Of a stretch of 64,000 nucleotides of DNA, positions 37,723 through 48,236 are shown one piece after another. Under the pieces are notes generated by a model. It was not told where the DNA came from. It did not search any database and saw only the letters and a program-made list of their open reading frames with translations. A program made the translations under genes and the position numbers. This DNA comes from Pelobium manganitolerans (lineage in GTDB: Bacteria > Bacteroidota > Bacteroidia > Sphingobacteriales > Sphingobacteriaceae), in the NCBI RefSeq assembly GCF_003609575.1, contig NZ_MBTA01000002.1:1-64000 (forward strand). The letters run 5' to 3'. Numbering within the stretch: position 1 is the first letter of the stretch; each line of letters begins with the position of its first letter.

Positions 37723-38742
37723 CTAAGCCAAACTTTTCAAAATCCTTTTTATTAATCCAGGGCCTTCGTATATAAAACCGGTATAAACTTGTACTAATGA
37801 TGCGCCGGCTTCCAGTTTTTCTTTAGCGTCTTTAGCGCTATGTATGCCTCCCACCCCAATAATTGGGAAAGCCCGGTTTGACTGTTGCGCCAGATAACGG
37901 ATAACCTCTGTAGAACGCGCCGTTAATGGCTTACCACTTAAGCCTCCCGTTTCGGAAGTTTTGCTTTCGGGACTTTGAAGATTTTCTCTTGAAATTGTGG
38001 TGTTGGTTGCTATTACTCCGGCTATACCTGTTTCTTGTACAATCTCAACAATATCATCTAATTGCTCATTGCTTAAATCCGGAGCTATTTTCAGCAAAAT
38101 GGGCCTAAACACCCCATTCTTTAAATTTCTTTTTTGCAGGGTATGCAAAATGTTTTTTAAAGGTTCTTTTTCCTGCAAAGCACGCAAACCCGGCGTATTG
38201 GGCGAACTTACGTTCACCACAAAATAATCTACCACATCAAAAAGGGCATCAAAGCATTTGATATAATCGCTCACCGCATCTTCATTAGGCGTAACTTTAT
38301 TTTTACCGATGTTGCCGCCGATTAATATCCCTTCCCTTTTTACGGATTTTAGCTTTCGCGCCAGCACCTCAACCCCTTTATTGTTGAAGCCCATCCGGTT
38401 AATTAAGGCTTCGTCTGCGGGCAGGCGGAACATCCGTGGCTTATCATTACCGGGTTGCGGCAAAGGCGTTACCGTACCAACTTCAATAAATCCAAAGCCA
38501 AAATTAGCCAGCTCTTCAATAAATTCGCCGTTTTTGTCAAACCCCGCCGCTAAACCTACCGGATTTTTAAACTTTAAACCGAAAACTTCCCGCTCTAAAT
38601 TTTTATCATTTACGGTGTACATCGATTTTAATAAACGTGGGAGGCCCCATATTTTTTGGGCAAATTTTAAAGTGTCCGTTACGGTGTAATGAATTTTCTC
38701 AGGATCAAACTGAAAAAAAACGGGTTTAATGAGTTTGTACAT
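37723..38742 (-). CDS. pyrD: dihydroorotate dehydrogenase (quinone), class 2
   Basis: A 339-residue membrane-associated flavoprotein oxidising dihydroorotate to orotate in pyrimidine synthesis and passing electrons to quinone. The N-terminal helical part ([20 protein letters not shown]) is the class 2 membrane-binding domain. The FMN domain has [22 protein letters not shown] and [19 protein letters not shown]. The open frame extends 54 bp upstream; MYKLIKP is the usual start. It follows the serA terminator and is probably transcribed alone. Confidence 0.96.
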   Translation of the reverse strand: MYKLIKPVFFQFDPEKIHYTVTDTLKFAQKIWGLPRLLKSMYTVNDKNLEREVFGLKFKNPVGLAAGFDKNGEFIEELANFGFGFIEVGTVTPLPQPGNDKPRMFRLPADEALINRMGFNNKGVEVLARKLKSVKREGILIGGNIGKNKVTPNEDAVSDYIKCFDALFDVVDYFVVNVSSPNTPGLRALQEKEPLKNILHTLQKRNLKNGVFRPILLKIAPDLSNEQLDDIVEIVQETGIAGVIATNTTISRENLQSPESKTSETGGLSGKPLTARSTEVIRYLAQQSNRAFPIIGVGGIHSAKDAKEKLEAGASLVQVYTGFIYEGPGLIKRILKSLA

Positions 38743-38825
38743 ACTTTTTTTATCGGCGTTTGCGAAAGTAGCAAATAGAGGGCAAAAATGACGCATGAGC
38801 CTTATTTATTTACAGCCCCACCTAT

Positions 38826-38852
38826 AAAAAAGCCCCCATTGTGGTGGAGGCT
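38826..38852 (-). terminator. terminator of the serC-serA unit
   Basis: agcccccattgtggtggaggct-type hairpin (38831-38852) followed on the minus strand by a run of T. It lies 22 bp after the serA stop. Confidence 0.85.
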
Positions 38853-38873
38853 TTCTTTATGAAACAATATTGA

Positions 38874-39821
38874 TTAACCTTTTAAGTGGCCAATCAGCAA
38901 ATTGGCAAGTTCAACGCCAATTCTTTCTTGTGCTTCGTTGGTTGCTGCGCCAATATGTGGCGTTAATGAGATTTTTGGGTGCTGTAAAATTTCTGTGCGA
39001 GGAGTCGGTTCGTTGTCAAACACGTCTAATCCGGCGAAAGCCACTTTACCGCTGTCTAAAGCTTCAATTAAAGCCAGCTCGTCTATAGTGCCTCCTCTAG
39101 AGCAGTTTACAATACCTACGCCCGTTTTTACTTTTTCAAACTCTTCTTTGCCCAAAACCGGTTTTTCTGTAAACGGGATGTGCAGCGAAATAAAATCAGC
39201 TTCGGCTAATAAAGTATCAAAGTCTACTTTTTTAACAGGTACATCTACTTTTATACCACCAGAAAGCTCCAATGGCAAGGTAGCGGGGATATCATACAAA
39301 TCATAAGCTAAAACATCCATACCGGCTCCTAAAGCCAATTTAGCGGTTTCTTTACCGATACGGCCAAAGCCGATAATACCCAATTTTTTGCCTTTTAACT
39401 CTACGCCTTTTGCATAAGCTTTTTTAAGCGCGTTAAATTTGGTATTGCCTTCTACCGGCATTTTACGGTTAGCATCGTAAACAAAACGAACACCGTTAAA
39501 CAGGTGCGTAAACACCAACTCGGCAACAGATTGTGAAGAAGCTGCAGGGGTATTTTCTACCGCAATGCCTTTGCTTTTTGCATAAGCTACATCAATATTA
39601 TCCATACCCACACCGCCACGGCCAATCACTTTTAAGTTAGGGCAAGCGTCAATTAAATCTTGGCGTACTTTAGTTGCGCTTCTAACGGTAATGCCATCAT
39701 AAGCATTTAGCTTAGAAGCCAATTCTTCTTGTGGGATGTTGTTTGTATCTACCTCAATACCGGCATCTTCTAACAGTTTTTTACCTATCGGGTCGATACC
39801 GTCGTTTGCTAAAATTCTCAT
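38874..39821 (-). CDS. serA: D-3-phosphoglycerate dehydrogenase (short form)
   Basis: A 315-residue D-2-hydroxyacid dehydrogenase with the NAD-binding GFGRIG at residues 151-156, the catalytic arginine in NCSRGG, glutamate in [11 protein letters not shown] and histidine in LTPHIGAAT. It is short, lacking the C-terminal ACT regulatory domain, so serine feedback by that route is not expected. The neighbour serC (85 bp upstream, same strand) makes the serine biosynthesis role likely; hydroxypyruvate reductase is the alternative. Confidence 0.88.
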   Translation of the reverse strand: MRILANDGIDPIGKKLLEDAGIEVDTNNIPQEELASKLNAYDGITVRSATKVRQDLIDACPNLKVIGRGGVGMDNIDVAYAKSKGIAVENTPAASSQSVAELVFTHLFNGVRFVYDANRKMPVEGNTKFNALKKAYAKGVELKGKKLGIIGFGRIGKETAKLALGAGMDVLAYDLYDIPATLPLELSGGIKVDVPVKKVDFDTLLAEADFISLHIPFTEKPVLGKEEFEKVKTGVGIVNCSRGGTIDELALIEALDSGKVAFAGLDVFDNEPTPRTEILQHPKISLTPHIGAATNEAQERIGVELANLLIGHLKG

Positions 39822-39906
39822 TCTTTTCTGCTTTTCCGGTGCCAGTTTCCGCCATCCGTTTTTGCGAATCAGCGAAAGCTGTACACCTATTTTTTATATG
39901 GGTTTG

Positions 39907-40974
39907 TTAAACGTTTTTTTCTGCAAATTCTTGCATGGCCTCTACCAAAGCATGTACGCTGGTAATTGGCAATGCGTTGTATAAAGATGCCCTGAAACCG
40001 CCAACGCTGCGGTGACCTTTAATGCCCACGCAGCCTTTTTCTTCTGCAAATTTCAAGAAAGGTTTTTCTAAATCTGGATTTTCCATTACAAAGCAAACAC
40101 TCATTTTAGAGCGGTCTTCTACCGCTGCGGTGCCTTTAAACAATGGGTTCCTGTCTATCTCTGCGTAAAGCGCTTTTGCTTTTTCGTTGTTTTCTTTCTC
40201 AATTTCTGCAACGCCCCCTTTAGCTTTTAACCAGCGCAAGTTCAACATCGCGGTGTAAACCGAAAATACCGGAGGCGTGTTGTACATAGAAACTGCGTCT
40301 ATTTGCTTTTGGTAATCTAGCATGGAAGGTATTTTACGGCCAGATTTCCCTAAAATCTCATCTTTCACAATCACTACGGTTGCGCCGGCTGGGCCGATGT
40401 TTTTTTGTGCACCGGCATAAATAAGGTCAAAATCTGCTACATTAATTACGCGGCTAAAAATATCCGACGACATATCGCAAACTTTGCCTACCGGTGTTTG
40501 CGGGAAGCTGTGCATTTGCGTGCCGTAAATAGTATTGTTAGAGGTGCAGTGGAAATAAGCACTATCCGCATTTACCGTGTAGTCTTTAGGGATATAGCTG
40601 TAATTTTTATCTTTTGATGAAGCAATAACTTCGGCATTGCCAATTAGGTTGGCCTCGGCGAAAGCCTTTTTAGCCCATACACCGGTTTCTAAGAAAACCG
40701 CTTTTTTATCTTCTGGCAAAAGGTTATAAGCCGTCATAGCAAACTGTAAGCTTGCACCGCCCTGTAAAAATAAAACCGAATAGCCTTCAGGAACGTTCAA
40801 CAATTCTTTCACTAAACTGATGGCTTCGTCCATTACGGCCACAAATTCTGGCGCGCGGTGCGAAATTTCTAAAATAGATAAGCCAGTGTTGTTAAAATTT
40901 AAAACTCCGTGTGAAGCCTGTTTAAATACTTCCTGTGGCAAAATGCAGGGACCTGCACCAAAATTGTGTTTCAT
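39907..40974 (-). CDS. serC: phosphoserine aminotransferase
   Basis: A 355-residue PLP enzyme converting 3-phosphohydroxypyruvate to phosphoserine (and active in pyridoxine synthesis in some bacteria). The PLP lysine is K191 in [18 protein letters not shown] at the N-terminus and [11 protein letters not shown] near the C-terminus are family hallmarks. It is the first gene of the serC-serA pair; serB is not in the window. Confidence 0.96.
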   Translation of the reverse strand: MKHNFGAGPCILPQEVFKQASHGVLNFNNTGLSILEISHRAPEFVAVMDEAISLVKELLNVPEGYSVLFLQGGASLQFAMTAYNLLPEDKKAVFLETGVWAKKAFAEANLIGNAEVIASSKDKNYSYIPKDYTVNADSAYFHCTSNNTIYGTQMHSFPQTPVGKVCDMSSDIFSRVINVADFDLIYAGAQKNIGPAGATVVIVKDEILGKSGRKIPSMLDYQKQIDAVSMYNTPPVFSVYTAMLNLRWLKAKGGVAEIEKENNEKAKALYAEIDRNPLFKGTAAVEDRSKMSVCFVMENPDLEKPFLKFAEEKGCVGIKGHRSVGGFRASLYNALPITSVHALVEAMQEFAEKNV

Positions 40975-41127
40975 TTATTCAAAGTTTGGTATAAATAGTA
41001 AGGATTTATTTTTGCACAAGCCATTATACGCGGTAGGTATAATTTCAGCTGTGCAATGCTAGATGTCATTCTTATTTAGAATTAAGTCCCAAATTTATGA
41101 TAAACATTAATCAAGTCCTAGTTTATT

Positions 41128-43545
41128 TTAAAATTTCACAACTAATCTTACATTCAATTGTCTTGATGTTAAATAGTTTGGGATAGCGTAGCTATGATTG
41201 TTAACGTCTGTAAGCCATAAATACGACACCGTGTTGTTAATATTTAGTAAATTAAATACCTCGGCGTACAAGATAACCGAGCTTAAATAACGCTTTAAGA
41301 AGGCGGGTGGACGTACGCTTTCTGCATCTAAAAAGTCTTTAGAAAAACCGATGTCCAAACGTTTATAAGCCGGGATGTGATAGTTTTGCTGATAGCGTTC
41401 GGAAGCCGGAGGACCTGTTGGCAAACGCGAGCCAAAAAGCAAGTTGAGGTGCACCTTATAGGTTGGGCTATTGAACAAACGGTCCTGAAAAAAGGCCGAA
41501 AAGTTTACCCGCTGGTCTGTTGGCCGTTTTAGGTAACCAGGATAAACCGTGGTGAAAGTGCCATCGCTGTTTTTTTGCTGATAGCTGTCGCCCGCAATGT
41601 CTTCGGCGGTTTTCATGATGGATAAACGGAAGGAAGACTCTAAGTCTTTCACAAACTCGCCACTGACGCGAAAATCAACGCCGGTTGCATAACCCTTAGC
41701 CTCTTGATCTGCATAATACCTAATCCTTAAATTCTCGATATCATAAGGCGTTAAATGGTACATGGATTTATAATAAGTCTCTGCCAAGAAGTTGAGTGTG
41801 GTGCCTAAACCTTTAAATTTGGTTTCTGATGACAGCACAACATGCAATGATTGTTGCGACTTTGCCTGCCGGTTAAGCAGGCCGTTGAAGTTACGTGCTT
41901 CGCGGTAAAAAGGCGGTTGCGCGTACAGCCCCGTGGCAAAACGGTAAACCTGATTAAGATGCTTGCTGGGCGTGTAGGCTAAGATGGCCCTAGGACTAAG
42001 TAGCAATTCTTTGGTAAAGGTGTTGTAGTTTAAACGCATCCCGGCGGTTAAAGCTAGCTGATGATTTAAATCTGTAGTATTTTGTAAATAAGCACTATAT
42101 CTGTACGTGTTTAAACTATTACTTGCAGATGTAGATCGTGTGAGTTCAAAGTTCTGGTACTGGTTGGGCAAGGCAAAACCCGCCGAATCTATCAGCTCAA
42201 ACTCCTTTAAAACATCGCTGATTTTATCGTATTGGTAACGCAAGCCACCCTCCCAAAAAGATTTGTTGCCACTATAGCTCAATTTAAGTTCTGACGCATA
42301 TACATCGGCCAGCATTTGGTTACGACCAAAATTTTGGAAAGCGCCAATGCCCCTGTTTGCTTTTACCTGCCCAAAAGTACCGCTGGCAAAATCGTTCTCA
42401 ATCTCGTCAAAAACATAAGTCCCTAAAATGTCGAAGTTCTCCTTTTCGGTAATCAAAAACATGGAGTTTACCCACTTAAGCCGGACACGTTCAGTTAAAC
42501 GGCTGTTGAGTGTTAAAGCAGCCAAACTGTTGCTGTACTCGTCTTTCTCCTGACCTTCATAATCTACATTGAGGCGCAAAATCTCGTTTAGCGTACCAAA
42601 CTCGGTAACGCGCGATTGTGGACGTAAACCAAAACGGCTAGTGTTATAAGCCCCAAAGAAGCTTAAGCTGTTATTTTTGTTAAATTGATAATTTACAGAA
42701 GCCTGAAAATCATGAAACTGTGGTTCGTAAGCCCCCACAACTGGCTGTGCATTTAAAATAAGTTTATTTTGTTTGTTCCGATAGGCCACTGCCCCATTCA
42801 GCTTTCCCCACTTGAAAAAGCCGGTTGCTGATGCGCCGTTGGTGCCAATGGCCGCCGTGTACTTTAAACTATCCGTGGTTTTGTATTGTACATCTAGTAC
42901 CGATGACATTTTGTCGCCGTAGCGCGCGCTAAAGCCTCCGGCAGAAAATTTTACACTGCTTACCAAATCGGGGTTAATTAAGCTAAGTCCTTCTTGCTGA
43001 CCGTTGCGCACCAAAAAAGGCTTGTAAATTTCGATATCGTTGATGTAAATAAGGTTTTCGTCAAAATTACCGCCACGCACTGCGTATTGCGAGCTTAGCT
43101 CGTTATTGGTAGAAACCCCAGGCAGTTGTTTCAGAATAGACTCGAAACTTTGCGAGATATTGGGATTGCTACTGGCCAGTTTCGCTTCTACGGAAATCAT
43201 GCCCGAGTTACGCAAGCTTTGGTCCTTTACGGTAACTTGTTGGAGATTTTGCGCATCTTTCTTTAAAATTAAATTTAAAAATTCACTACCCTTTTTTAGC
43301 TCATAATCAAAAGTTTGAGATACATAACCTAAATAAGTAATTCGGATAGAATAAGTGCCTTTCTGTAAAGCTAGCGCAAATTTGCCATCGGTGTTTGTGC
43401 TTGTAGATAGGCCATGATTTAACACTGTTATGCTTACACCAGATAATGCTTCGCCTTCTGTATCCACTACTTTTCCGCTCAACCTTACGTTTTGTGCAAA
43501 AGTGACAATTGGCAGTAAAAAAAACAGGAGAAACAGCTTGCGCAT
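41128..43545 (-). CDS. TonB-dependent receptor with carboxypeptidase-like domain
   Basis: About 805 residues: signal peptide (LFLLFFLLPIVTFA), a CarboxypepD-like domain (LSGKVVDTEGEALSGV), a plug (SILKQLPGVSTN, QYAVRGGNFDENL) and a beta-barrel ending in VRLVVKF. It is not a SusC protein and has no SusD partner. The open frame can start at a GTG (43557) overlapping rpe; the ATG at 43545, just after the rpe stop, begins the signal peptide and is preferred. It is likely cotranscribed with rpe. Cargo unknown. Confidence 0.9.
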   Translation of the reverse strand: MRKLFLLFFLLPIVTFAQNVRLSGKVVDTEGEALSGVSITVLNHGLSTSTNTDGKFALALQKGTYSIRITYLGYVSQTFDYELKKGSEFLNLILKKDAQNLQQVTVKDQSLRNSGMISVEAKLASSNPNISQSFESILKQLPGVSTNNELSSQYAVRGGNFDENLIYINDIEIYKPFLVRNGQQEGLSLINPDLVSSVKFSAGGFSARYGDKMSSVLDVQYKTTDSLKYTAAIGTNGASATGFFKWGKLNGAVAYRNKQNKLILNAQPVVGAYEPQFHDFQASVNYQFNKNNSLSFFGAYNTSRFGLRPQSRVTEFGTLNEILRLNVDYEGQEKDEYSNSLAALTLNSRLTERVRLKWVNSMFLITEKENFDILGTYVFDEIENDFASGTFGQVKANRGIGAFQNFGRNQMLADVYASELKLSYSGNKSFWEGGLRYQYDKISDVLKEFELIDSAGFALPNQYQNFELTRSTSASNSLNTYRYSAYLQNTTDLNHQLALTAGMRLNYNTFTKELLLSPRAILAYTPSKHLNQVYRFATGLYAQPPFYREARNFNGLLNRQAKSQQSLHVVLSSETKFKGLGTTLNFLAETYYKSMYHLTPYDIENLRIRYYADQEAKGYATGVDFRVSGEFVKDLESSFRLSIMKTAEDIAGDSYQQKNSDGTFTTVYPGYLKRPTDQRVNFSAFFQDRLFNSPTYKVHLNLLFGSRLPTGPPASERYQQNYHIPAYKRLDIGFSKDFLDAESVRPPAFLKRYLSSVILYAEVFNLLNINNTVSYLWLTDVNNHSYAIPNYLTSRQLNVRLVVKF

Positions 43546-43549
43546 GAAA

Positions 43550-44221
43550 TTAGGCACTTAGGATATCTGGCGAGATATTTCTTAACTCGGCAATGGTATG
43601 CAATGGATCCGGAGATCCGAAGATGGCATTACCGGCAACTAACACGTTGGCGCCGGCTTTTAGCAAAGCCAAAGAATTATGGGCACTTACGCCACCGTCA
43701 ACCTCAATCCATAAATCCGGATTTAGCTCATTAGCCATGGTTTTTAATTCGCGCACTTTTTGGTAGCTATGCTCAATAAAAGTTTGTCCGCCAAAACCTG
43801 GGTTAACCGTCATGATAAGCACCATATCCAGCTCGGCTAAAATATCTTTTAACAACATTACCGGCGTATGTGGGTTTAGCGCCACCCCTGCTTTACAGCC
43901 TAGCTCTTTAATGCTTTGTACCGTGCGGTGCAAATGCGTACAAGCCTCGTAATGCACCGTGATGATGTTTGCGCCAACCTCTTTAAATTCTTTAAGATAA
44001 CGGTCCGGCTCTACAATCATCAAATGCACGTCTAAAGGCTTGGCTGCAAAGTTTTTTACGGCAGCAATAACCGGAAAGCCGAAAGAAATATTAGGCACAA
44101 ATTGCCCGTCCATCACGTCCACATGGATCAAACCTGCTTCGCTTTGGTTCAGCATCAAAATATCATCTTCGAGGTTCGCAAAATTAGCGGAAAGAATAGA
44201 TGGGGAAATTATCGGCTTCAT
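43550..44221 (-). CDS. rpe: ribulose-phosphate 3-epimerase
   Basis: A 223-residue TIM-barrel enzyme of the pentose phosphate pathway, interconverting ribulose 5-phosphate and xylulose 5-phosphate. Hallmarks: ISPSILSANFANLEDD, IHVDVMDGQFVPNIS, HLMIVEPDRY, MTVNPGFGGQ, WIEVDGGV. Length is normal. The stop lies 4 bp before the TonB receptor ATG. Confidence 0.97.
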   Translation of the reverse strand: MKPIISPSILSANFANLEDDILMLNQSEAGLIHVDVMDGQFVPNISFGFPVIAAVKNFAAKPLDVHLMIVEPDRYLKEFKEVGANIITVHYEACTHLHRTVQSIKELGCKAGVALNPHTPVMLLKDILAELDMVLIMTVNPGFGGQTFIEHSYQKVRELKTMANELNPDLWIEVDGGVSAHNSLALLKAGANVLVAGNAIFGSPDPLHTIAELRNISPDILSA

Positions 44222-44302
44222 GCTCCAAAGATAGCAATTCGGCTTTCTTTACGAAATGTTAACATCGCGCCAAGCAATGCTTTATTTGTTTATATTTAGC
44301 TT

Positions 44303-44833
44303 ATGCGCAGGTTATTGTTTTGTGTTTTTTTGTTGGTTTGCCTTAGGGCAGATGCCCAAAATTATCAATCGGCAGAGGTGTATGTGCACTTTTTTTCGCC
44401 TGCGCCCATTGCAGATATTGAGGCTGTGAGCCAGGCCGCGAAGGCTAATTTGAATACAGATAAAAAAGAGGTACATATCGAAATCCCGATCAGCAGTTTC
44501 ACATTTAAGAAAGCGATGATGCAAACGCATTTTAACGAAAAATATCTGGAGAGTGAAAAATATCCAAAAGCAAGCTTTATAGGCAAGTACAAAGATGATA
44601 TCCGTTTGGATAAAGACGGAATTTACCGCATTACTTTAACAGGAAAGTTTAGCCTGCACGGGGTTACGCGCCACAAAAACATCCCCTGCAATATCACCAT
44701 CAAAAACGGCCGTATTACTTTTGAAAGCAGTTTTAGCGTGCTTAGCGCCGATTATAAAATTGAAGCACCGGATATGCTTTACCGCACCGTTGGCGAAAAG
44801 GTTGATGTTGATGTAACGGGGGGTTTGGAGTAG
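44303..44833 (+). CDS. YceI-family secreted protein
   Basis: A 176-residue protein with a signal peptide (LLFCVFLLVCLRADA) and a YceI-like lipocalin-shaped barrel: IPISSFTFKKAMMQTHF, EKYPKASFIGKY, ITLTGKFSLHGVTRHKN. Members bind isoprenoid-type lipids in the periplasm. It stands alone, divergent from rpe with an 81-bp gap. Confidence 0.88.
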   Translation: MRRLLFCVFLLVCLRADAQNYQSAEVYVHFFSPAPIADIEAVSQAAKANLNTDKKEVHIEIPISSFTFKKAMMQTHFNEKYLESEKYPKASFIGKYKDDIRLDKDGIYRITLTGKFSLHGVTRHKNIPCNITIKNGRITFESSFSVLSADYKIEAPDMLYRTVGEKVDVDVTGGLE

Positions 44834-44886
44834 TTGGTTATTAGTTTGTAGGTGGTTAGGAGCTAGCTGGTTAGGAGTTAGTTTTG
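44834..44886. repeat. low-complexity GGTTAG-type repeat after the YceI gene
   Basis: Words such as gttggttattag, ggtggttagg and ggttaggagttag follow the stop codon directly, much like 37546-37615. Confidence 0.6.
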
Positions 44887-44957
44887 TAGCATGCTAATCG
44901 TCTAGTGTCCCCATACAGGTCTTAGACCTTTTAATAATCTTTTTTATATTTAACCAA

Positions 44958-47111
44958 TTGGGACAAAGTATGCAACTGGTAATTAGGAAATTGGTCGCAG
45001 CGTCCCGCTACGACCAGGCGGAAGCCGTAAAGGCGGAAAGCAAGACTGCCTACGGTTTCGGCAGCCAGCTGACTGCTGCGGACGGCAAGAAACTGGACGC
45101 CAGCTACGCCTACTACCTCCACGGCCTGCTGGCCCGGATGGAGTTGGGAGACATCAACGGAAAGGTACAGGGCGTGGACTACGCCTATACGCTACAGGGC
45201 TGGCTAAAGGGCGTTAACGGGCAATCGCTCGATGCCTCGCAGGACATGGGTCTAGACGGTAACATTATAGCCAAAGATGCATTTGCCTATTCACTGGGTT
45301 ATTATAACGGAGATTACCAGCCTATCGGAGGTTCCGCAAGCAACGCCTTTGGACGGAATTACGTATCATCTACTACAGACCTAACAGGCAAAAACCTCTA
45401 CAACGGCAACATTGGCAACGCTACTTATGCGATACAGAATATAAGCAGCGGGCAAACCACAGGCTATACCTACGGCTACGACCAGCTGAACAGGCTTAAG
45501 CGTATGCGCCAGCATAATCTGGGCGGAAACACCGGTAACTGGGATGCATTGAGTATAAGCAACAGCTACGCAGAGGATTTTAACTACGATGCCAATGGCA
45601 ATATCCTGAACCTACAACGGAGGAATGGTACAGGAGCTTTGATGGATAACCTTAGCTACGGTTACAATTATAGTAACGGCAATTTGCAGAATAACCGGCT
45701 CAACAGCGTAACAGATGCAGCGGGTGTGGTGAACAGTATTGATATAGGAAGCTCTTCTTACAGCTATGACGCTATAGGTAATTTAACCAGTGATACACAG
45801 GCAGGGATTAGTAATATAGACTGGACAGTTTATGGCAAGATAAAATCCATTGCCAAAACCGGTGGCAATATAGCATATAGCTACGATGCCGGAGGCAACC
45901 GAGTAAGCAAAACCTTTGGCAGTATTACCACCTACTATGTGCGGGACGCACAGGGCAACCCGCTGGCAGTTTATGAGCAGGCAGGCACTACCACCACATG
46001 GAAAGAACAGCAACTGTACGGCAGTTCCCGCTTGGGGATGTGGAAGCCGGATATTGATTTGGCCACAGCTACCGGCAATAGTGTGTGGGGCTTGATTGGG
46101 ACGAAGAGCTACGAGCTGACGAACCATTTGGGGAATGTGCTTGCCGTTGTCTCGGATAAGCGTGTTGCAGTAAGCGGCGGCGGTTATGAGGCGGAGGTGT
46201 TGGGGGCGAGTGATTATTACAGTTTTGGCCAAAGCCAGCCCAACCGTACGTTTGGAAATTTAGGGAGATATTCCTTTAATGGAAAAGAAGATGATTCTGA
46301 AACAGGATTCCAGGATTATGGAATGCGGATGTATGATAAGCTTACCAGCCGGTTTATTTCTGTTGACCCGTTGACAAAAAAATATCCTGAATTATCAACT
46401 TACCAGTTTGCAAGTAACAGACCTGTTGATGGAGTTGATATGGATGGTTTAGAATTCTTGTCAATAAAGAATTATAGGCTAAATACTCCTCTTACTTTGA
46501 TGACTAAAGATGCAATACTTAAAAAGTCTCAATTTGATAATTCTAGTGCTGGTAAATTCACTAACGGTGCGCTAAATACTACATTTGGAGCCGTAGGCGC
46601 TTTTGGTTCAGGAAGCTATATTGCAAGTACTGATGGATTAGGTGCGGTTTTAGGCGGTACAAGTGCTCTGGTCTATTCTACAACTAAAGTTGGGGTTGGA
46701 ATAGCACAAATGGCTGACGCTTTTTCAAAGCCTTCATTACAAAATACGTCTCTTCATCAATCAAGTAATTTATTTGGTTTGGTGGCATATTCAAATAACA
46801 ATAAAAGTGCTGGACTAATTGATGCTGGAGCAGATGTATTATTTGGTTTAGGAACTATTTATACACGAGGAGAAGCTTTAAATAATAAACTAGGTTTTGC
46901 ATCATTAGGCATTTATACAGCAAGTGAGCAAGCTATAAAAAATCCTAATTTAGGTTCTGTATTAGGTGCTTATGATTCTTTAAATTCTGTATTAGGACTG
47001 GGTAAATCTATTAAAGAACAAAAAAATTCGATTAAGTTTAATATTCCAAAATTAGATACGAAAGAATTTGATTCCGCTTTGAAATCATTAGATACATTGC
47101 CTAAAAAATAA
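44958..47111 (+). pseudogene. 5'-truncated Rhs protein with AT-rich putative toxin C-terminus
   Basis: A 717-codon open frame beginning at a TTG inside what should be the middle of a much longer Rhs protein. It lacks a signal peptide and the long N-terminal part. Rhs/YD repeats (GYTYGYDQLNRLKRM, YSYDAIGNL, YSYDAGGNRVSK) lead to the core motif (RYSFNGKEDDSETGFQDYG, then SVDPLTKKYPELSTYQFASN) ending at DGLE (E499). Residues 500-717 are unlike the core, glycine-rich and hydrophobic, and are more AT-rich. This is the variable toxin position in polymorphic toxins. The fragment is followed 1 bp later by a putative immunity gene. The truncated state suggests a silent cassette, but short expressed forms are possible. 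Confidence 0.75.
44993..45015. repeat. dyad at the left edge of the Rhs island
   Basis: GGTCGcAGCG (44993-45002) and CGCTaCGACC (45006-45015) form a near-perfect dyad with a 3-base centre. Nearly the same arm sequence, GGTCGTAGCG, starts the dyad at 48237. Confidence 0.7.
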
Positions 47112-47112
47112 T

Positions 47113-47547
47113 ATGGAAGAAATTAAATGCTATAAAAATAAAGAAAGTTTTGAGTCTAAAATTTTGGGATTCTCAATTTTGATAATATTCGCTTTGGGGT
47201 TTGTTTATCTTGATTGGATTTGGATAGCATCGTTTTATTCAGTGTTTATAATAATTACATTTTATAGATATCTTAGTGGTAAAAGAGTTTTAGAGGTTAT
47301 TTTGTCATCCAATAAAATCACATTTTATTACTTGGATAAATTTAAAAAAAAAGAGGAATCATTCTTTTTAGATAAAGTGTCTGCTGAAAAACAAAGGAAA
47401 TCTTCCTTCAAATTTAGTGAAGTTTATAACTTAAAGATATTTGTTAATTCCGAATTTAAATTAATGTTGGAGAGCCAAACTGAGTTTTCTAATACAGATT
47501 TATTGGAGATATATGAATTAATTAATAATTACGTACCCAAACGGTAG
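47113..47547 (+). CDS. putative immunity protein, two membrane helices
   Basis: A 144-residue protein whose ATG lies 1 bp after the stop of the Rhs toxin region, the usual place of an immunity gene. Two hydrophobic helices (about residues 18-35 and 38-55) anchor it in the membrane. The rest is a lysine-rich, probably cytoplasmic domain with alternating strands, somewhat like small bacterial PH-type domains, though I cannot confirm this. It is strongly AT-rich like the toxin part. I do not recognise a named family. A membrane immunity protein would fit a membrane-acting toxin. Confidence 0.6.
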   Translation: MEEIKCYKNKESFESKILGFSILIIFALGFVYLDWIWIASFYSVFIIITFYRYLSGKRVLEVILSSNKITFYYLDKFKKKEESFFLDKVSAEKQRKSSFKFSEVYNLKIFVNSEFKLMLESQTEFSNTDLLEIYELINNYVPKR

Positions 47548-47900
47548 TATTACAGATTTGTTGGTGGCAATATAAAAGGTTGATAATCAATATAAAAATG
47601 AAAAAAAAGTTTTAAAGAGACAGATAAATTGGGAGGTACAAAAGAGCTACCTGCTTTCTTTTTGTTGAAAACAGCAGGCGTAAAATGCTGGGGTACAGTA
47701 TAGGTGTTACAGATTTGTTGGTGGTATTACAGATTTGTTGGCGGCAATATAAAATGTTGATAATCAATACAACAATGAAAGAAAGATTTAAAGAGACAGG
47801 TAAATTGGGAGGTACAAGAGGACTACCTGCTTTCTTTTTGTTGAAAACAGCAGGCGTAAAATGCTGGGGTACAGTTTAGGTGTTACAGATTTGTTGGTGA
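47548..47900. repeat. tandem 158-bp duplication with flanking 18-bp partial copies
   Basis: Copy A (47548-47706) and copy B (47725-47882) are about 90% identical. Each starts tattacagatttgttgg and ends acagt(a/t)taggtg. Extra partial copies of the first 18 bases lie between them (47707-47724) and after B (47883 onward). Copy B holds a 34-codon open frame (ending GVKCWGTV); in copy A it is stopped after five codons. No function is recognised. Confidence 0.85.
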
Positions 47901-47951
47901 GCTGAGGTATAAGGGTTAACCATACGGTAATTTATATGATAATATGTTTTT

Positions 47952-48233
47952 ATGGAATGTACAATATGTAAAAACGAATGTATAAAATGGGGTACCGGTA
48001 GCGGAAAACAGCGCTATAGATGCAACGGCTGTAAAAGAACATGCTATAAAAACTATAGCTATAAAGCCTATGGTCCGCAGACAAACAGGCAGATAGCGCT
48101 TCTGTTAAAGGAAGGATGCGGTATCAGCAGTATATCAAGAATTATGGATATTTCGGCAGTTACGGTAATCAGGCGTATTCTTTCTATTGCATCGGGAATT
48201 AAGAAACCGCCAGTTGCCATGGGCAGAACCTAA
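47952..48233 (+). pseudogene. IS1-family transposase, N-terminal fragment
   Basis: 93 codons resembling the InsA part of IS1-type transposases: a zinc-ribbon (CTICKN, then CNGCKRTC) followed by a helix-turn-helix (IALLLKEGCGISSISRIM, SAVTVIRRI). The catalytic DDE part is missing; the frame ends in unrelated residues just 3 bp before the dyad at 48237. It is a remnant, not an active element, and no terminal inverted repeats were found. Confidence 0.7.
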
Positions 48234-48236
48234 TTT

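Noticed and set aside
47685-47879. 64-codon frame over repeat copy B as a gene
   Set aside because: It joins parts of two repeats; the matching frame in copy A is broken, so coding is doubtful.
47548-47900. CRISPR array
   Set aside because: Only two long copies with no regular unique spacers and no cas genes.
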